Positions 33,544-42,225 of a stretch of DNA of 64,000 nt are shown here, piece by piece (the stretch's first letter is position 1; every line of letters starts with the position of its first letter). The notes under the pieces were generated by a model, which saw only the letters and a list, made by a program, of their open reading frames with translations, ran no database searches and was not told the origin of the DNA. The stretch lies in NCBI GenBank assembly GCA_014189435.1, contig CP050293.1, positions 1,431,001-1,495,000 of the forward strand, written 5' to 3'. The translations under genes and the position numbers were made by a program. Source of the stretch: Mesorhizobium loti. GTDB taxonomy: Bacteria; Pseudomonadota; Alphaproteobacteria; Rhizobiales; Rhizobiaceae.

Positions 33544-33972
33544 ATGTCGTCGCAAATCACTCAATCGCCGTGGCAGACCGCGGCCCTTCTCATCGCCCGG
33601 CTGATCTTCGCCGGCGTCTTCCTGATGGCCGTGACCTTCAAATTCATGGGCATGGAGGCGACCGCCGGCTACATCGCCGCCGCCGGCTTTCCGTTTCCGC
33701 TGTTCCTGGCCTGGTGCGCGGCGATCCTGGAAGTCGCTTTGGTGTTGTGCTTCCTGACCGGCGCCTTCTTCACCCAGGCGGCCCTGGTCGCCGCCGCCTA
33801 TGTGTTGTTCCTCGCCCTTGCCTTCCACGGACCCAGCCACTGGGCCGGCAACCAGGCCGAGTTCGGCTTCTTCATCGACCATTTTTCCTTCCTGGCCGGA
33901 CTGCTGTTCGCGGCAGTGCAAGGTCCAGGCAGAGTGCTTTCGCTCAATTTGGGATGGCCGGGCAGGGCGTGA
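33544..33972 (+). CDS. DoxX-family membrane protein
   Basis: A 142-residue protein with four membrane segments: LLIARLIFAGVFLMAVTFKF, FPLFLAWCAAILEVALVLCF, AALVAAAYVLFLALAFH and FSFLAGLLFAAVQG. Size and layout match DoxX/DoxD-like proteins, which sit in the inner membrane and are linked to redox processes in some bacteria. GGAG stands before ATG 33544. Exact function unknown. Confidence 0.8.
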   Translation: MSSQITQSPWQTAALLIARLIFAGVFLMAVTFKFMGMEATAGYIAAAGFPFPLFLAWCAAILEVALVLCFLTGAFFTQAALVAAAYVLFLALAFHGPSHWAGNQAEFGFFIDHFSFLAGLLFAAVQGPGRVLSLNLGWPGRA

Positions 33973-33999
33973 GGCAGGGCCGAGCCACGGGTAAGTGGC

Positions 34000-34269
34000 C
34001 TATTCCTGCGTCAGGCGCTCGCCATATTCGCGCCAAAGCGCCTTCACCTCCAGGCTGCCGAGGCGGAGGGCCGAAGGATCGCTCGAAATGATGGCGACGG
34101 CGCTGATATCGTATTGGGGATAGGCGTGGGCGACGAAGCGGATCGCTTCGCCGAGCGAACGCACGCGGATGACCGGATCGGCCTGACCCTGGCCGGTGCT
34201 GCGCACTCCGGAAACCGTGGCCGGCGCATGCCGCATCCTGAACACGGATGCCATGGCTGGTCTGTCCAT
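34000..34269 (-). CDS. Hypothetical protein
   Basis: An 89-residue protein, MDRPAMASVFRMRHAPATVS then DPVIRVRSLGEAIRFVAHAY and LEVKALWREYGERL. No motif is recognised. Codon use and a conserved-looking central block support it. It lies 145 nt downstream of another unknown on the same strand. Confidence 0.55.
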   Translation of the reverse strand: MDRPAMASVFRMRHAPATVSGVRSTGQGQADPVIRVRSLGEAIRFVAHAYPQYDISAVAIISSDPSALRLGSLEVKALWREYGERLTQE

Positions 34270-34414
34270 CGTCCTCTCCCACAAGGCCGTGTGACGGGGA
34301 ATCATTCCATGCGTGTTGGCTAATGATTCCACAGCCGTCGGCCAAAGACCAGCCAGCCGGCGGGAGTTCCACGGGCTTGCCGGCGCCGGTTCGTTGTCCG
34401 CTGCCTTGGCGCCC

Positions 34415-34720
34415 TCATAGCTGGTCGTTGTAGGGTTCCTTGATCTTGCCGACCATGCGGGCCAGCTTCGAAAAGGAGGGCATGTCCGCCTCCGGCTGGC
34501 ACTGATTGGCGAGCTCCAGCAGCCGGATCGGGAAGTTGACGGCGTCACGGCTGGACGCGGACATGCCTTCGGATCGCTCCTGGTTGGTCTCGCCGGCCTC
34601 GGTCTTGCGCAAGGCCACGTCGATTTCCTCACATGTCAGCACCCCCTTTTGAACCAGGAGGCGGTTGACCGACGCGACGGCCATCAGCAGGCCTTCGAGT
34701 TGCAGATTGGCGACATTCAT
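34415..34720 (-). CDS. Hypothetical helical protein
   Basis: A 101-residue protein, MNVANLQLEGLLMAVASVNR then LLVQKGVLTCEEIDVALRKT and FPIRLLELANQCQPE. It is mostly helical and probably cytoplasmic. The family is not identified. The region upstream contains a palindromic repeat. Confidence 0.6.
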   Translation of the reverse strand: MNVANLQLEGLLMAVASVNRLLVQKGVLTCEEIDVALRKTEAGETNQERSEGMSASSRDAVNFPIRLLELANQCQPEADMPSFSKLARMVGKIKEPYNDQL

Positions 34721-34743
34721 GGCGATTGCTCCCGTGGCCAGAG

Positions 34744-34810
34744 CAATTCCAGGAAAAGTGTGAAACGGTTTTCCCGGAAAAGCGCATCGCGCTCTCCCTT
34801 TGGAATTGCG
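34744..34810. repeat. Short rhizobial palindromic repeat
   Basis: Begins GCAATTCCAGGAAAAG and ends TGGAATTGC, with a second inner inverted part (GAAACGGTTTTCCCGGAAAA). A related copy is at 43863-43905. Elements of this type are scattered through Rhizobiales genomes. The remaining DNA between 34811 and 35090 is described under the tailspike. Confidence 0.65.
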
Positions 34811-35090
34811 CCAGATCAAGATCGAAACGCGCGAGCAGCGTTTTCGCTCCGGAAGGCGGCGAGGCGCTGCCTTCGAAAGTCTTTGAGGAAATTAGTCCTA
34901 GGAATTTTTTCTCAAAACCTGTTGACGAGGTGAGGGCAGCTTTGCCTTCCAGACGCTGGATCCTGTCGTTGGAACCAGTAGTATCGTCCTCAGCTTCTAC
35001 CAGTCCGACGACATCGTCGGCGATATCCGAGACGCCACGCAAGACATCATCGACCAGGCCCAGGCCGCCGCCAATGTCGCGGCCGAGGCC

Positions 35091-37439
35091 ATGACGACGG
35101 TGATCGATCCGCAATTCGCGACACTCGCGGCCGCTCAGGCGTTTTCCCCGGTCATCGCCCCGACATACATCCGCACCGCATTCTACGACAGCCACCAGGT
35201 TGCAGGCAGCGGCGCGGTTTATCGCAAGAACGGGACCTCCGTCGGGGATCTGGTGATCACCTTGAGCGATGGCGTGACGCTGGCGGGGTATACGCTGGCG
35301 TCAATCCCCGTGACGGCATCCATGCTCGGCGCGCGAGGTGGCGGTGCGAACGCCACCGCCGCTATCGGTGCACTGCTCTCGGGGAGCTATCCGCATGTTC
35401 TGATTGACGGCTCCTACCAGACCGACGGCAACCACGTTGTCTCGACAGCGAAGAAGCGCGTCGAATGCCTGGGTGGCTCGGCTCTGATCCTGCGCGCGCC
35501 AGTCGGTGCCGTCACCAGCCACTATCCTGTGATCGATATCGCTGCCGACGACGTGCAGGTTGACGGGGATCTGACGATCGATGGTGGATCACATGCCGGG
35601 TACCAGGCTTCCATCGGCATTCGCGCCGGCCTCTCCACTGGTGCACGCCGGAAGCGGCCGACAATCCGCGGCGTGAAAGTCCGCAATCTTGGCCTTGCCG
35701 GCGTGATGGCGCTTTGTGTTGACAGCCCAACGATCGAGGACATTGACGGCTACAACATCGTCACGCCAACCGGCGGCGAGTTTGGCGACACGGTTTACGT
35801 GGCCGGCGTCCGCAAGCCGATCGTGCGCAACGTCCGGTCGGCGAAGTGCAAACGCGACGGCGTCGTGTTGACCTATACGGGAAACCTCAACACCACCGAC
35901 GTGTTGGTCGACGGGGTTTTCGCGGATGCACATCTCGACAGTCCGTCCGCCGGTGTCTGGGTGGAAATGACCGGCGCGCGAGATCCACGAGGGATCATCA
36001 CCAACGTGGTGGCGAATGACTGCCTGGTTGGCGTTGCTGCGACCGACGCAAATAGCGAGATCGTCATTTCGAATGTTAAGGCGGCCGGCAACCGGCTCTC
36101 TGGCAGTGCGGCCGGTAACGTCTTCGGTGTTCAGATTCAATCCGGCCGGCTCGATAATTGGTACATCGATCGCTACAACACCGCTCTGCAATTGGAGCCC
36201 AACGGCGAGTACCAATTCGCCCTCAGCTCGCAAGTTGGATCGTTTGCGACTGGCGAGACTGTCAGCGGCGGCACCTCTGGCTCGACCGGAATCCTGCGGT
36301 TCCAACATGTTGAAATCGTCATCGCCGGTTCAACAGTCGATTATGAACTCGGCGAGACGGTGACAGGCGGTTCATCCGGCGCGATGGGCACCTTGGTCGA
36401 TTTCTTCGCGAACGTGCTGCGGGTATTGCCGGCAAGCGGAACGTTCCAGGCCGCTGAAACAATCACCGGCGGCACCTCGGCGGTTGCCAAAACGGCAAGC
36501 AGCGTGACCCGGCGCATCTATGTGCGCGGTTCGGCCGGCATCTTCTCGAGTGGCGAGACAATTACGGGCGGTACGTCCGGCGCCACAGCCGCAATCGGAG
36601 CGCCATACCAGACACCGCTTGCGATCGGTCCAGGCACGCTGATGAACTGCTCTACCGACGCCATTGTGATCGCGAATTGCGTCACGCCAGCGAGCCTCAG
36701 CCTTACGGGCATCAGGGGCAACACACAGTCGCATGGCATCCGGTTCAACCTTTCCGCGGGCCAACGGCTGCGCAAAGTCAGTCTCAGGGACATCGCCCTG
36801 AAGAACTCGACTTCCGTCGGCATTGCCTTTCGGGTGACCACCGGTGGCGTGATCGACGAAATGCTGGTCGATGGTTTCGACATGTCGGAATGGGTTGGTG
36901 ACGGCACTGGCAGCTCCATCACGGCGGGCATCGTGACCCGGTTCATTGGCGGCGACAATCCCGGCCTGCAGGGGACATCGAGTGTGCCGATCAACCTGAG
37001 CGCCAACACAACGCTGTTTGGCTTGCATAATCGCGCCTTCTGCCACAACAACGGCGCCGGTGCGGCGCGGACGCATACGCTGCCCCCGGCCGTGCCTGGC
37101 TTGCGGATCGGCTTCGCCGGAGTGCATGGGACCCATGTCATGAACATCGATCCCAACGGGACGGACACGATCAAGGGCGGCGGCGCCGGAAAATATCTCA
37201 TCCTAGACCCAGGCGAGCGCGTGATCCTGGAGGCTTATGCGACAGGATTGTGGGTTGTCAGTTCGGCTGGTCAGGGGATTTCGAGCCCTAGCAAATTGCG
37301 ACTCGATAGCCCTGATGTTATCAGGAGTTATGTTCTTTTTGCTGTGGGCAACGGTTATTGCGACGACAGTACTTTTGCTGACCAGATTCCCCACAGTTTC
37401 GGCGATCTGGATCGGTTTCGTTGGTCTTTGCGCCTATAG
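35091..37439 (+). CDS. Phage tailspike-like beta-helix protein, N-terminus probably lost
   Basis: A 782-residue protein with a right-handed beta-helix pattern (repeated short strands such as IRGVKVRNLGLAGVMAL, IIDG-type turns). Between residues about 380 and 500 four spaced repeats appear: GETVSGGTSGSTG, GETVTGGSSGAMG, AETITGGTSAVAK, GETITGGTSGATA, about 35 residues apart. The frame is open upstream to 34934 (FQTLDPVVGT, DDIVGDIRDATQDIIDQAQA) without a start codon, so a virion-binding N-terminus has probably been removed and ATG 35091 may be internal. The last 40 codons overlap the next gene. It marks the left part of a prophage remnant. Tailspikes bind and often cut surface polysaccharide. 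Confidence 0.6.
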   Translation: MTTVIDPQFATLAAAQAFSPVIAPTYIRTAFYDSHQVAGSGAVYRKNGTSVGDLVITLSDGVTLAGYTLASIPVTASMLGARGGGANATAAIGALLSGSYPHVLIDGSYQTDGNHVVSTAKKRVECLGGSALILRAPVGAVTSHYPVIDIAADDVQVDGDLTIDGGSHAGYQASIGIRAGLSTGARRKRPTIRGVKVRNLGLAGVMALCVDSPTIEDIDGYNIVTPTGGEFGDTVYVAGVRKPIVRNVRSAKCKRDGVVLTYTGNLNTTDVLVDGVFADAHLDSPSAGVWVEMTGARDPRGIITNVVANDCLVGVAATDANSEIVISNVKAAGNRLSGSAAGNVFGVQIQSGRLDNWYIDRYNTALQLEPNGEYQFALSSQVGSFATGETVSGGTSGSTGILRFQHVEIVIAGSTVDYELGETVTGGSSGAMGTLVDFFANVLRVLPASGTFQAAETITGGTSAVAKTASSVTRRIYVRGSAGIFSSGETITGGTSGATAAIGAPYQTPLAIGPGTLMNCSTDAIVIANCVTPASLSLTGIRGNTQSHGIRFNLSAGQRLRKVSLRDIALKNSTSVGIAFRVTTGGVIDEMLVDGFDMSEWVGDGTGSSITAGIVTRFIGGDNPGLQGTSSVPINLSANTTLFGLHNRAFCHNNGAGAARTHTLPPAVPGLRIGFAGVHGTHVMNIDPNGTDTIKGGGAGKYLILDPGERVILEAYATGLWVVSSAGQGISSPSKLRLDSPDVIRSYVLFAVGNGYCDDSTFADQIPHSFGDLDRFRWSLRL

Positions 37440-38616
37440 CGTTCCGACATTACTCGGCATCACTCGGCCGGTTTTATCCGGCAAGATGTCGGCATACTAC
37501 GCCCCGACCTCCGATGCGGCCACGCTGGTGATGGCTGTGGCATGGCTCGGCTTTGCGCTTTCTCTTCTTGCCGCCGACACGAGCGGCTATGCGCAGAAGC
37601 AGCCAACGATCCGAGCAATACCGCATCCAGTCTATTTGAACCGGTTTCTGTTGGCGGCGCTCGGACTTATCATTCTTTGCTACAGCTCTTTGGCGTACAA
37701 ATCTGGCAATTTCTTATGGCTGCTCGATGCTCGCACAGAGATAAGCTCCTACATCGGCGCCGACTGGCTTCTCTGGAAATGGGCAATAGCTCTCGGTTTC
37801 CTCGTCGGGTGGTATTTTCAGGTGCCTTGGGCCAGAGCGGTCTTCTCATGCCTGCTCGCGTTGATCGTTGTCGGCGCAGATCGCACTACCCCGGTCATCA
37901 CCCTAATCTCTCTGGGTATCGCCCTCATGTGGGGCCGGCCAGCTATTAGGACGCTGTTTTCCGGAAAATCGGTGGGCGCAGCCGGAGCAGTGCTAGCCGT
38001 CATTTTCTATGCCAAACCTTTCTACGTGTCCTTGAAGTCCGACCAGTCCTTCAGCGACATTCTCGCATCGACAGACGCGATGTCTTTGCAGGCCGGCTGG
38101 GAGGCTTTCGGCACACATGAGCTGCTTGAAAAAGTCGTCGCCTTGAATATTTCATATCCGCTTTGGAGTACGGTCCGGGATTGCTTGGCGCAGTTTCTGC
38201 TGGTGCCGTCCTATTTCGGGTTTGGAAGCAGCGGCTTCAACGAGCTTTTGCAGCAGCAGGTGTTTTCCCAGGCGACGTACGGGCTAGCCTCTAATTTATG
38301 GGCGCACTGCTGGGCGATCGGCGGGCTCTTTGGTGTCCTGATCGCAGGAGGAGTTTATGGTGCCAGCATCCTGTTTCTGAGTAACTCGATAGTTCGTAGC
38401 AGGGGTATGGTGTTTTTTCTGTTCCTTCTGGTGGCGGCCACGATTGGGGTGTACGCCCACAGGAACAGCCCTGAGAACATTCTTGCGCTGATCCGACCGA
38501 TCGTTATCGTGTTTTTCATAATTCAGGTGATGGCCAGTTTAGCCACTCTGCAAGTGCGATCTCGCCGGATGATCACTGTCAGAGATGGCCATTCGCCCAC
38601 ACCACGTCGGCCTTGA
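37315..38616 (+). CDS. Polytopic membrane protein, oligosaccharide polymerase-like
   Basis: A 433-residue inner-membrane protein with about 10-12 hydrophobic segments (VMFFLLWATVIATTVLLLTR, LLAALGLIILCYSSLAY, AVFSCLLALIVVGA, MVFFLFLLVAATIGVYAH). Its layout and the loop regions (WLLDARTEISSYIGADW, FLVPSYFGFGSSGFNELL) resemble O-antigen or oligosaccharide repeat-unit polymerases. The start is uncertain (ATG 37315 or 37330) because the gene overlaps the tailspike end by over 100 nt. Next to a tailspike and an FkbM methyltransferase, a role in changing surface glycans after lysogeny (seroconversion) is plausible but inferred. Confidence 0.6.
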   Translation: MLSGVMFFLLWATVIATTVLLLTRFPTVSAIWIGFVGLCAYSVPTLLGITRPVLSGKMSAYYAPTSDAATLVMAVAWLGFALSLLAADTSGYAQKQPTIRAIPHPVYLNRFLLAALGLIILCYSSLAYKSGNFLWLLDARTEISSYIGADWLLWKWAIALGFLVGWYFQVPWARAVFSCLLALIVVGADRTTPVITLISLGIALMWGRPAIRTLFSGKSVGAAGAVLAVIFYAKPFYVSLKSDQSFSDILASTDAMSLQAGWEAFGTHELLEKVVALNISYPLWSTVRDCLAQFLLVPSYFGFGSSGFNELLQQQVFSQATYGLASNLWAHCWAIGGLFGVLIAGGVYGASILFLSNSIVRSRGMVFFLFLLVAATIGVYAHRNSPENILALIRPIVIVFFIIQVMASLATLQVRSRRMITVRDGHSPTPRRP

Positions 38617-38633
38617 CCACGACCGCGGTATCA

Positions 38634-39341
38634 TCACGCTTTTATAAACGCGATTGTTCCTCCGGCTCGGCCAAACTCTGTAAATCCGCGCCTGGTTATG
38701 TTCCGCTCCAACTCCAGCGCTTCGGCACGGCCGGTCAATTTAGGGTGAAACTCTACAATCAGCTTTTCAAATAGCTCAAAATGGTTCGGCGGAATGCTCG
38801 TTTCGGCGCCTTCGATATCCATGATCAAGACATTTGGCCTGAACGGAAGGTCTGAAACGATTGTCGGGATTGAGAGCATAGGTACCGTGAGCCGTTCGGC
38901 TTCGTTGTCTCGACGCAACGCGCTGGACGACCAGAAATTCTGGCTGATACCGAAGCTGATATAGCCATCGGACGGACCTACAGCGACAGTCTTGAGAACG
39001 GGCAAGCTGATCCCGTTGAGGCGAAAATTCTCCCTCATGGAGGTCTCAAGGTGAGGGTTCGCCTCAACCATGCAATAGTCTTCGATGCCGATGTCGATCA
39101 TACAGTTCAGCGCCATGAAGCCGATCGCGCTGCCAGCCTCAAGAACCTTGTCATGGCGGTTCAGAAAGCGCGAAGCGAGAGCCGCGTCTTGATCCTCGTA
39201 GCCTCTGGCCATCACGTATCGCATGCGGCGGGAGACGCCGTCCAAAGACAAGGTGATGTTCCGGACTGTTACCGTTCTTTTGCCGTTGGTAAGAATTTCA
39301 AAGCCAAGATCGCGAGCGCTCCGGATGGCTTCTAAGATCAT
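38634..39341 (-). CDS. FkbM-family methyltransferase
   Basis: A 235-residue SAM methyltransferase. SAM motif: VLEAGSAIGFMALNCMIDIG; later VEANPHLETSMREN, VGPSDGYISFG and LIMDIEGAETSIP, all typical of FkbM enzymes, which O-methylate sugars or other substrates. It converges with the membrane polymerase-like gene with an 17-nt gap. A role in glycan decoration is inferred from context. Confidence 0.85.
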   Translation of the reverse strand: MILEAIRSARDLGFEILTNGKRTVTVRNITLSLDGVSRRMRYVMARGYEDQDAALASRFLNRHDKVLEAGSAIGFMALNCMIDIGIEDYCMVEANPHLETSMRENFRLNGISLPVLKTVAVGPSDGYISFGISQNFWSSSALRRDNEAERLTVPMLSIPTIVSDLPFRPNVLIMDIEGAETSIPPNHFELFEKLIVEFHPKLTGRAEALELERNITRRGFTEFGRAGGTIAFIKA

Positions 39342-39560
39342 CTCGGTTCCCTACAAGCTGGAATCAGCAGCCAGAAGTAAACTCGCTCGTCCAGCTGCTG
39401 GCAAGGCGCCTGACTGCTCGGTTCTCGCGTAGCCTTCTGCCTTACCTTGATCATCGCATGAACATCGCTCTGCGCATCGACTGAAGCGCTGCGGACGGCA
39501 CCGTCGTCCCGCATTTCTCCGTCGGCCCCTGCCGACCAATCTTCAAAGGAACCATCGCCA

Positions 39561-40272
39561 TGGACCGCAACTTCGCGCGGGCGCTTGCGCTCGTCCTCAA
39601 ATCGGAAGGCGGCTGGTCGGACAATCCGGCTGACCCCGGCGGCGCCACCATGAAGGGGTGACGCTCGCCAATTTCCGTCGCTACGTGAAGGCCAACGCGA
39701 CGAAGGCCGATCTGCGCAGGATCAGCGATCCGCAGGTCGCCGCGATTTATCGCCGTTTCTACTGGGACGCGGTGCTCGGCGCCGAGCTGCCCGATGGCGT
39801 CGACTTTGCCGTGTTCGATTTCGCGGTGAACAGCGGGCCTGGCCGGGCGGCGAAATATTTGCAAGCGGTCGCGGGCGTTGCCCAGGATGGCCGGGTCGGA
39901 CCGGCGACCCTTGCGGCAGTCAAGGCAAGGCCGGCCGGCGTCATCATCGATGCGCTTTGTGACACGCGGCTGGCGTTTCTCCAACGGCTGCCGACATGGA
40001 AAACCTTCGGGCGCGGCTGGTCCGATCGCGTCAGGTCGGTGCGGGTTCAGGCCCTGTTGATGTCGGCACAATGGCCACCGGTGGCCGCGCCTGCACCGCA
40101 GCCGCTCAGGGTCGAAACATCAGTTGGTGGAGCACCGGCGGTCCAGCCTGTGCCGCCGGCGCCACCATCCGGCGGCAAGACGGCTGCCGCGGCCGGCATC
40201 CTCGTTCTCATTGCGGGAGCGCTCGCGGCCTTCTGGCACCACGTCACTGGTTTTTTCGGGGGTCTCTTCTGA
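39561..40272 (+). pseudogene. GH108-type endolysin with frameshift
   Basis: Starts MDRNFARALALVLKSEGGWS with the catalytic Glu in SEGGWS and DNPADPGGATMKG, then meets TGA at 39659. One extra G in the run at 39655-39658 restores MKGVTLANFRRYVKAN and the rest: FYWDAVLGAELPDGVDFAVF, DFAVNSGPGRAAK and a peptidoglycan-binding-like part (VAGVAQDGRVGPATLAAVKA). The end has a membrane helix (AGILVLIAGALAAFWHHV). The restored length is about 237 residues. Phage and GTA endolysins of this family cut peptidoglycan. The lysis genes follow with overlaps. Sequencing error or real decay are both possible. Confidence 0.82.
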
Positions 40273-40493
40273 TGACATGGTTCAACACGAACGCGCTGCA
40301 CAATTTTCTCAACACGCTGATCGCCATCATCTGCGGCGGCGCGTTGGCCGGCTTCGACTGGACGATGTTCGGCGTGAGCGATCGCACCGCGCTTCAGATC
40401 AGCGGCGCCATTGCGCTGGCCAAGATCATCATCAACGCGGTGCGTGACGGTCCGCGCGGCATGGTCGCGCCGCCGCCGGCCAAGGAGACATGA
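40272..40493 (+). CDS. Small phage-type membrane protein
   Basis: A 73-residue protein, MTWFNTNALHNFLNTLIAII then CGGALAGFDWTMFG and a second hydrophobic helix (LQISGAIALAKIIINAV). Two helices and the position right after the endolysin (TGATG overlap) suggest a holin or lysis accessory protein. Confidence 0.65.
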   Translation: MTWFNTNALHNFLNTLIAIICGGALAGFDWTMFGVSDRTALQISGAIALAKIIINAVRDGPRGMVAPPPAKET

Positions 40494-40494
40494 G

Positions 40495-40722
40495 ATGGGA
40501 GCGCTCGCACTGCTTGGCCAATTCTGGCCGTATCTCGCTGCAATGGGCGCTGCGCTTGCCGGTCTCTGGACGGCCTATGCCAAGGGCAAGGCCAGCCAGA
40601 AGGCCAGGCAGGATGCCGCCGACGCCACGGCGCGCACCGAAGCCCAGAAGATCGACGACGCCATCGCCGGCCGGACGCCGGACGACAACCGGGGGAGGCT
40701 GGGCAGATGGTCAAAATCATAG
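40495..40722 (+). CDS. Rz-like inner-membrane spanin candidate
   Basis: A 75-residue protein with one N-terminal membrane helix (LGQFWPYLAAMGAALAGLWT) and a charged, coiled-coil-like rest (KGKASQKARQDAADATARTE). This is the plan of an inner-membrane spanin. It overlaps the following lipoprotein frame by 16 nt, as Rz and Rz1 genes do. Confidence 0.55.
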   Translation: MGALALLGQFWPYLAAMGAALAGLWTAYAKGKASQKARQDAADATARTEAQKIDDAIAGRTPDDNRGRLGRWSKS

Positions 40723-40892
40723 CGCTCTCGCTCACGCTGGCCGGCTGTACCACATCAGGCGGGTCGTTCTGTGCGGTCGCGCATCCCATACGGCCGACAC
40801 AGGCAGAGGTGGCGACCCTTTCCGGCGCGTCGGTGGCGGCGATCCTTGCTCACAACGAGAAGGGCCGGAAGCTCTGTGGATGGAGGCCGTGA
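40707..40892 (+). CDS. Rz1-like lipoprotein (outer-membrane spanin candidate)
   Basis: A 61-residue protein with a lipobox LTLAGC (cleavage before the Cys) after MVKIIALS. The mature part is short and contains two more Cys. Overlap with the upstream spanin-like gene and the lysis cassette context support an Rz1-type function: joining inner and outer membranes at the end of lysis. Confidence 0.55.
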   Translation: MVKIIALSLTLAGCTTSGGSFCAVAHPIRPTQAEVATLSGASVAAILAHNEKGRKLCGWRP

Positions 40893-41215
40893 TGCACGAT
40901 CTTTTCGACCTGCTCGGCATCAAGGGACCGGTCGTGGCGGCGGGGCTCGCCGGTGGCGTTCTGCGGGCGCTGTCGCGGCATCGCTACAAGCTGCGCGAAA
41001 TGGTGGCCTCGCCGATCTGCGGCGCGCTTGCCGCGGCCTATTTGACGCTGCCGGCGGTGTCCTACGCCAGGATCACCGGCTTGCCGATGCCGGACCCCGC
41101 CGACGACACCACCACGCTGGCCGCCGCCTTCCTGATCGGTGTCTGCGCCATGTGGATTTCGGACGTCCTGTTCGAGTTTGTCGTGAGGCGGTTCAAGTCG
41201 GTGCCGGAGGAGTAG
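40892..41215 (+). CDS. Holin-like phage membrane protein
   Basis: A 107-residue protein with hydrophobic stretches GPVVAAGLAGGVLRAL, SPICGALAAAYLTLPAV and TTLAAAFLIGVCAMWISDVL. This matches three-helix phage holins. Its ATG overlaps the lipoprotein stop (TGATG). It is the last gene of the lysis cassette and a terminator follows at 41282. Confidence 0.6.
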   Translation: MHDLFDLLGIKGPVVAAGLAGGVLRALSRHRYKLREMVASPICGALAAAYLTLPAVSYARITGLPMPDPADDTTTLAAAFLIGVCAMWISDVLFEFVVRRFKSVPEE

Positions 41216-41281
41216 CTGTTGGCGCGCCGGTTGGTGTTGTTTGCTGGCGACTGCTTGACAGATTCCCGAGACACTTTCGTC

Positions 41282-41316
41282 ATAGCCCGCTCCGGTTCGC
41301 CGGGGCGGGCTATTTT
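41282..41316. terminator. Rho-independent terminator between convergent genes
   Basis: ATAGCCCGC and GCGGGCTAT form the stem (with further CCGG/CCGG pairing) followed by TTTT. It ends the plus-strand lysis cassette and can also serve the minus-strand membrane gene. Confidence 0.75.
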
Positions 41317-41340
41317 GCGTTTCGGGACCGGCGGCAAGCC

Positions 41341-42225
41341 TCAAGCCAGGATGTTGACCGCGCGTGCCGCGACCAGCGCGATGGTCAGCAGCGAGATCAT
41401 GGCCTCGGCCATCATCAGCAGCTTGGCGCGTTGGGAAAGCGGCAGCGTGTCAGTGGGCGAAAACGCTGTTGCATTGGTGAAGGCGAGGAAGAAGTAGTCG
41501 ACGAAGCCGGGCAGCCAATCGCGAAGCTCACGGTCGTTCAGCGTCATCTGCGCAAACAGGAAATCGGCCTGTGCAAGCTTGACGAGGCCGCAGGTCGGCG
41601 GCCCGCCGCGGTCGGTGCTCCAGAACCACAGGGCAAAGACGATGACGTTGGTGACCCAGATGTTGAGCGCGTCGATCAGCAGCGTCGTGCCGCTGTTGCC
41701 GGCATGGCCCTCCAGCAAGGCACGCACCAGCAAGACCAGCGAGCCGCAATTCATGACGCTGATGATGGCGGTCATGGTCAAGGCGGTTCTGCGGATCATG
41801 ATGCGAAATTGCCCGATCGCGTGCCATTCGTGATCCTCGACTGCCTTTCGGGTGGCGGCCTGTGTCCAAGCCGTGGCCACCGACAAGGGCAGCAGCAGGG
41901 CGGCCTCCAGCGCCGGCGCCAGCCAGCGCGGCCCGAATGAGAGGTTGTTTATGACCAGAAGCTGCAGGCAGATGATGACCAGAACGGCTGCACGCGCCAT
42001 CCAGAAGTCGAGCGCACGGTAGTGGATGACGGCATGGTGGTGGCGCATTGGGACCCGGATTTTTTCAGACAGGGTCAGGCGTGCAGCGCTGTCCTGCCTG
42101 GGGGAGAGGAGCGTCGATACTCCTGCCCGATCTTGGTGCTGCAATGGCACACGGCTATACTTTTTCGTAAGCTTCGATGCTTGGGGCTGTTCGTCAAACC
42201 GGACTATGTGATTTAAGCGCGGCAT
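41341..42225 (-). CDS. DUF1345-like membrane protein
   Basis: An inner-membrane protein of up to 294 residues. Membrane segments: MARAAVLVIICLQLLVINNL, LAPALEAALLLPLSVATAW, ALTMTAIISVMNCGSLVLLV, ALNIWVTNVIVFALWFWST and KLLMMAEAMISLLTIALVAA. The C-terminal FSPTDTLPLSQRAKLLMMAE followed by ARAVNIL resembles DUF1345 proteins. The first 60 residues are poorly supported; ATG 42048 (MRHHHAVIH) is an alternative start. Function unknown. Confidence 0.65.
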   Translation of the reverse strand: MPRLNHIVRFDEQPQASKLTKKYSRVPLQHQDRAGVSTLLSPRQDSAARLTLSEKIRVPMRHHHAVIHYRALDFWMARAAVLVIICLQLLVINNLSFGPRWLAPALEAALLLPLSVATAWTQAATRKAVEDHEWHAIGQFRIMIRRTALTMTAIISVMNCGSLVLLVRALLEGHAGNSGTTLLIDALNIWVTNVIVFALWFWSTDRGGPPTCGLVKLAQADFLFAQMTLNDRELRDWLPGFVDYFFLAFTNATAFSPTDTLPLSQRAKLLMMAEAMISLLTIALVAARAVNILA

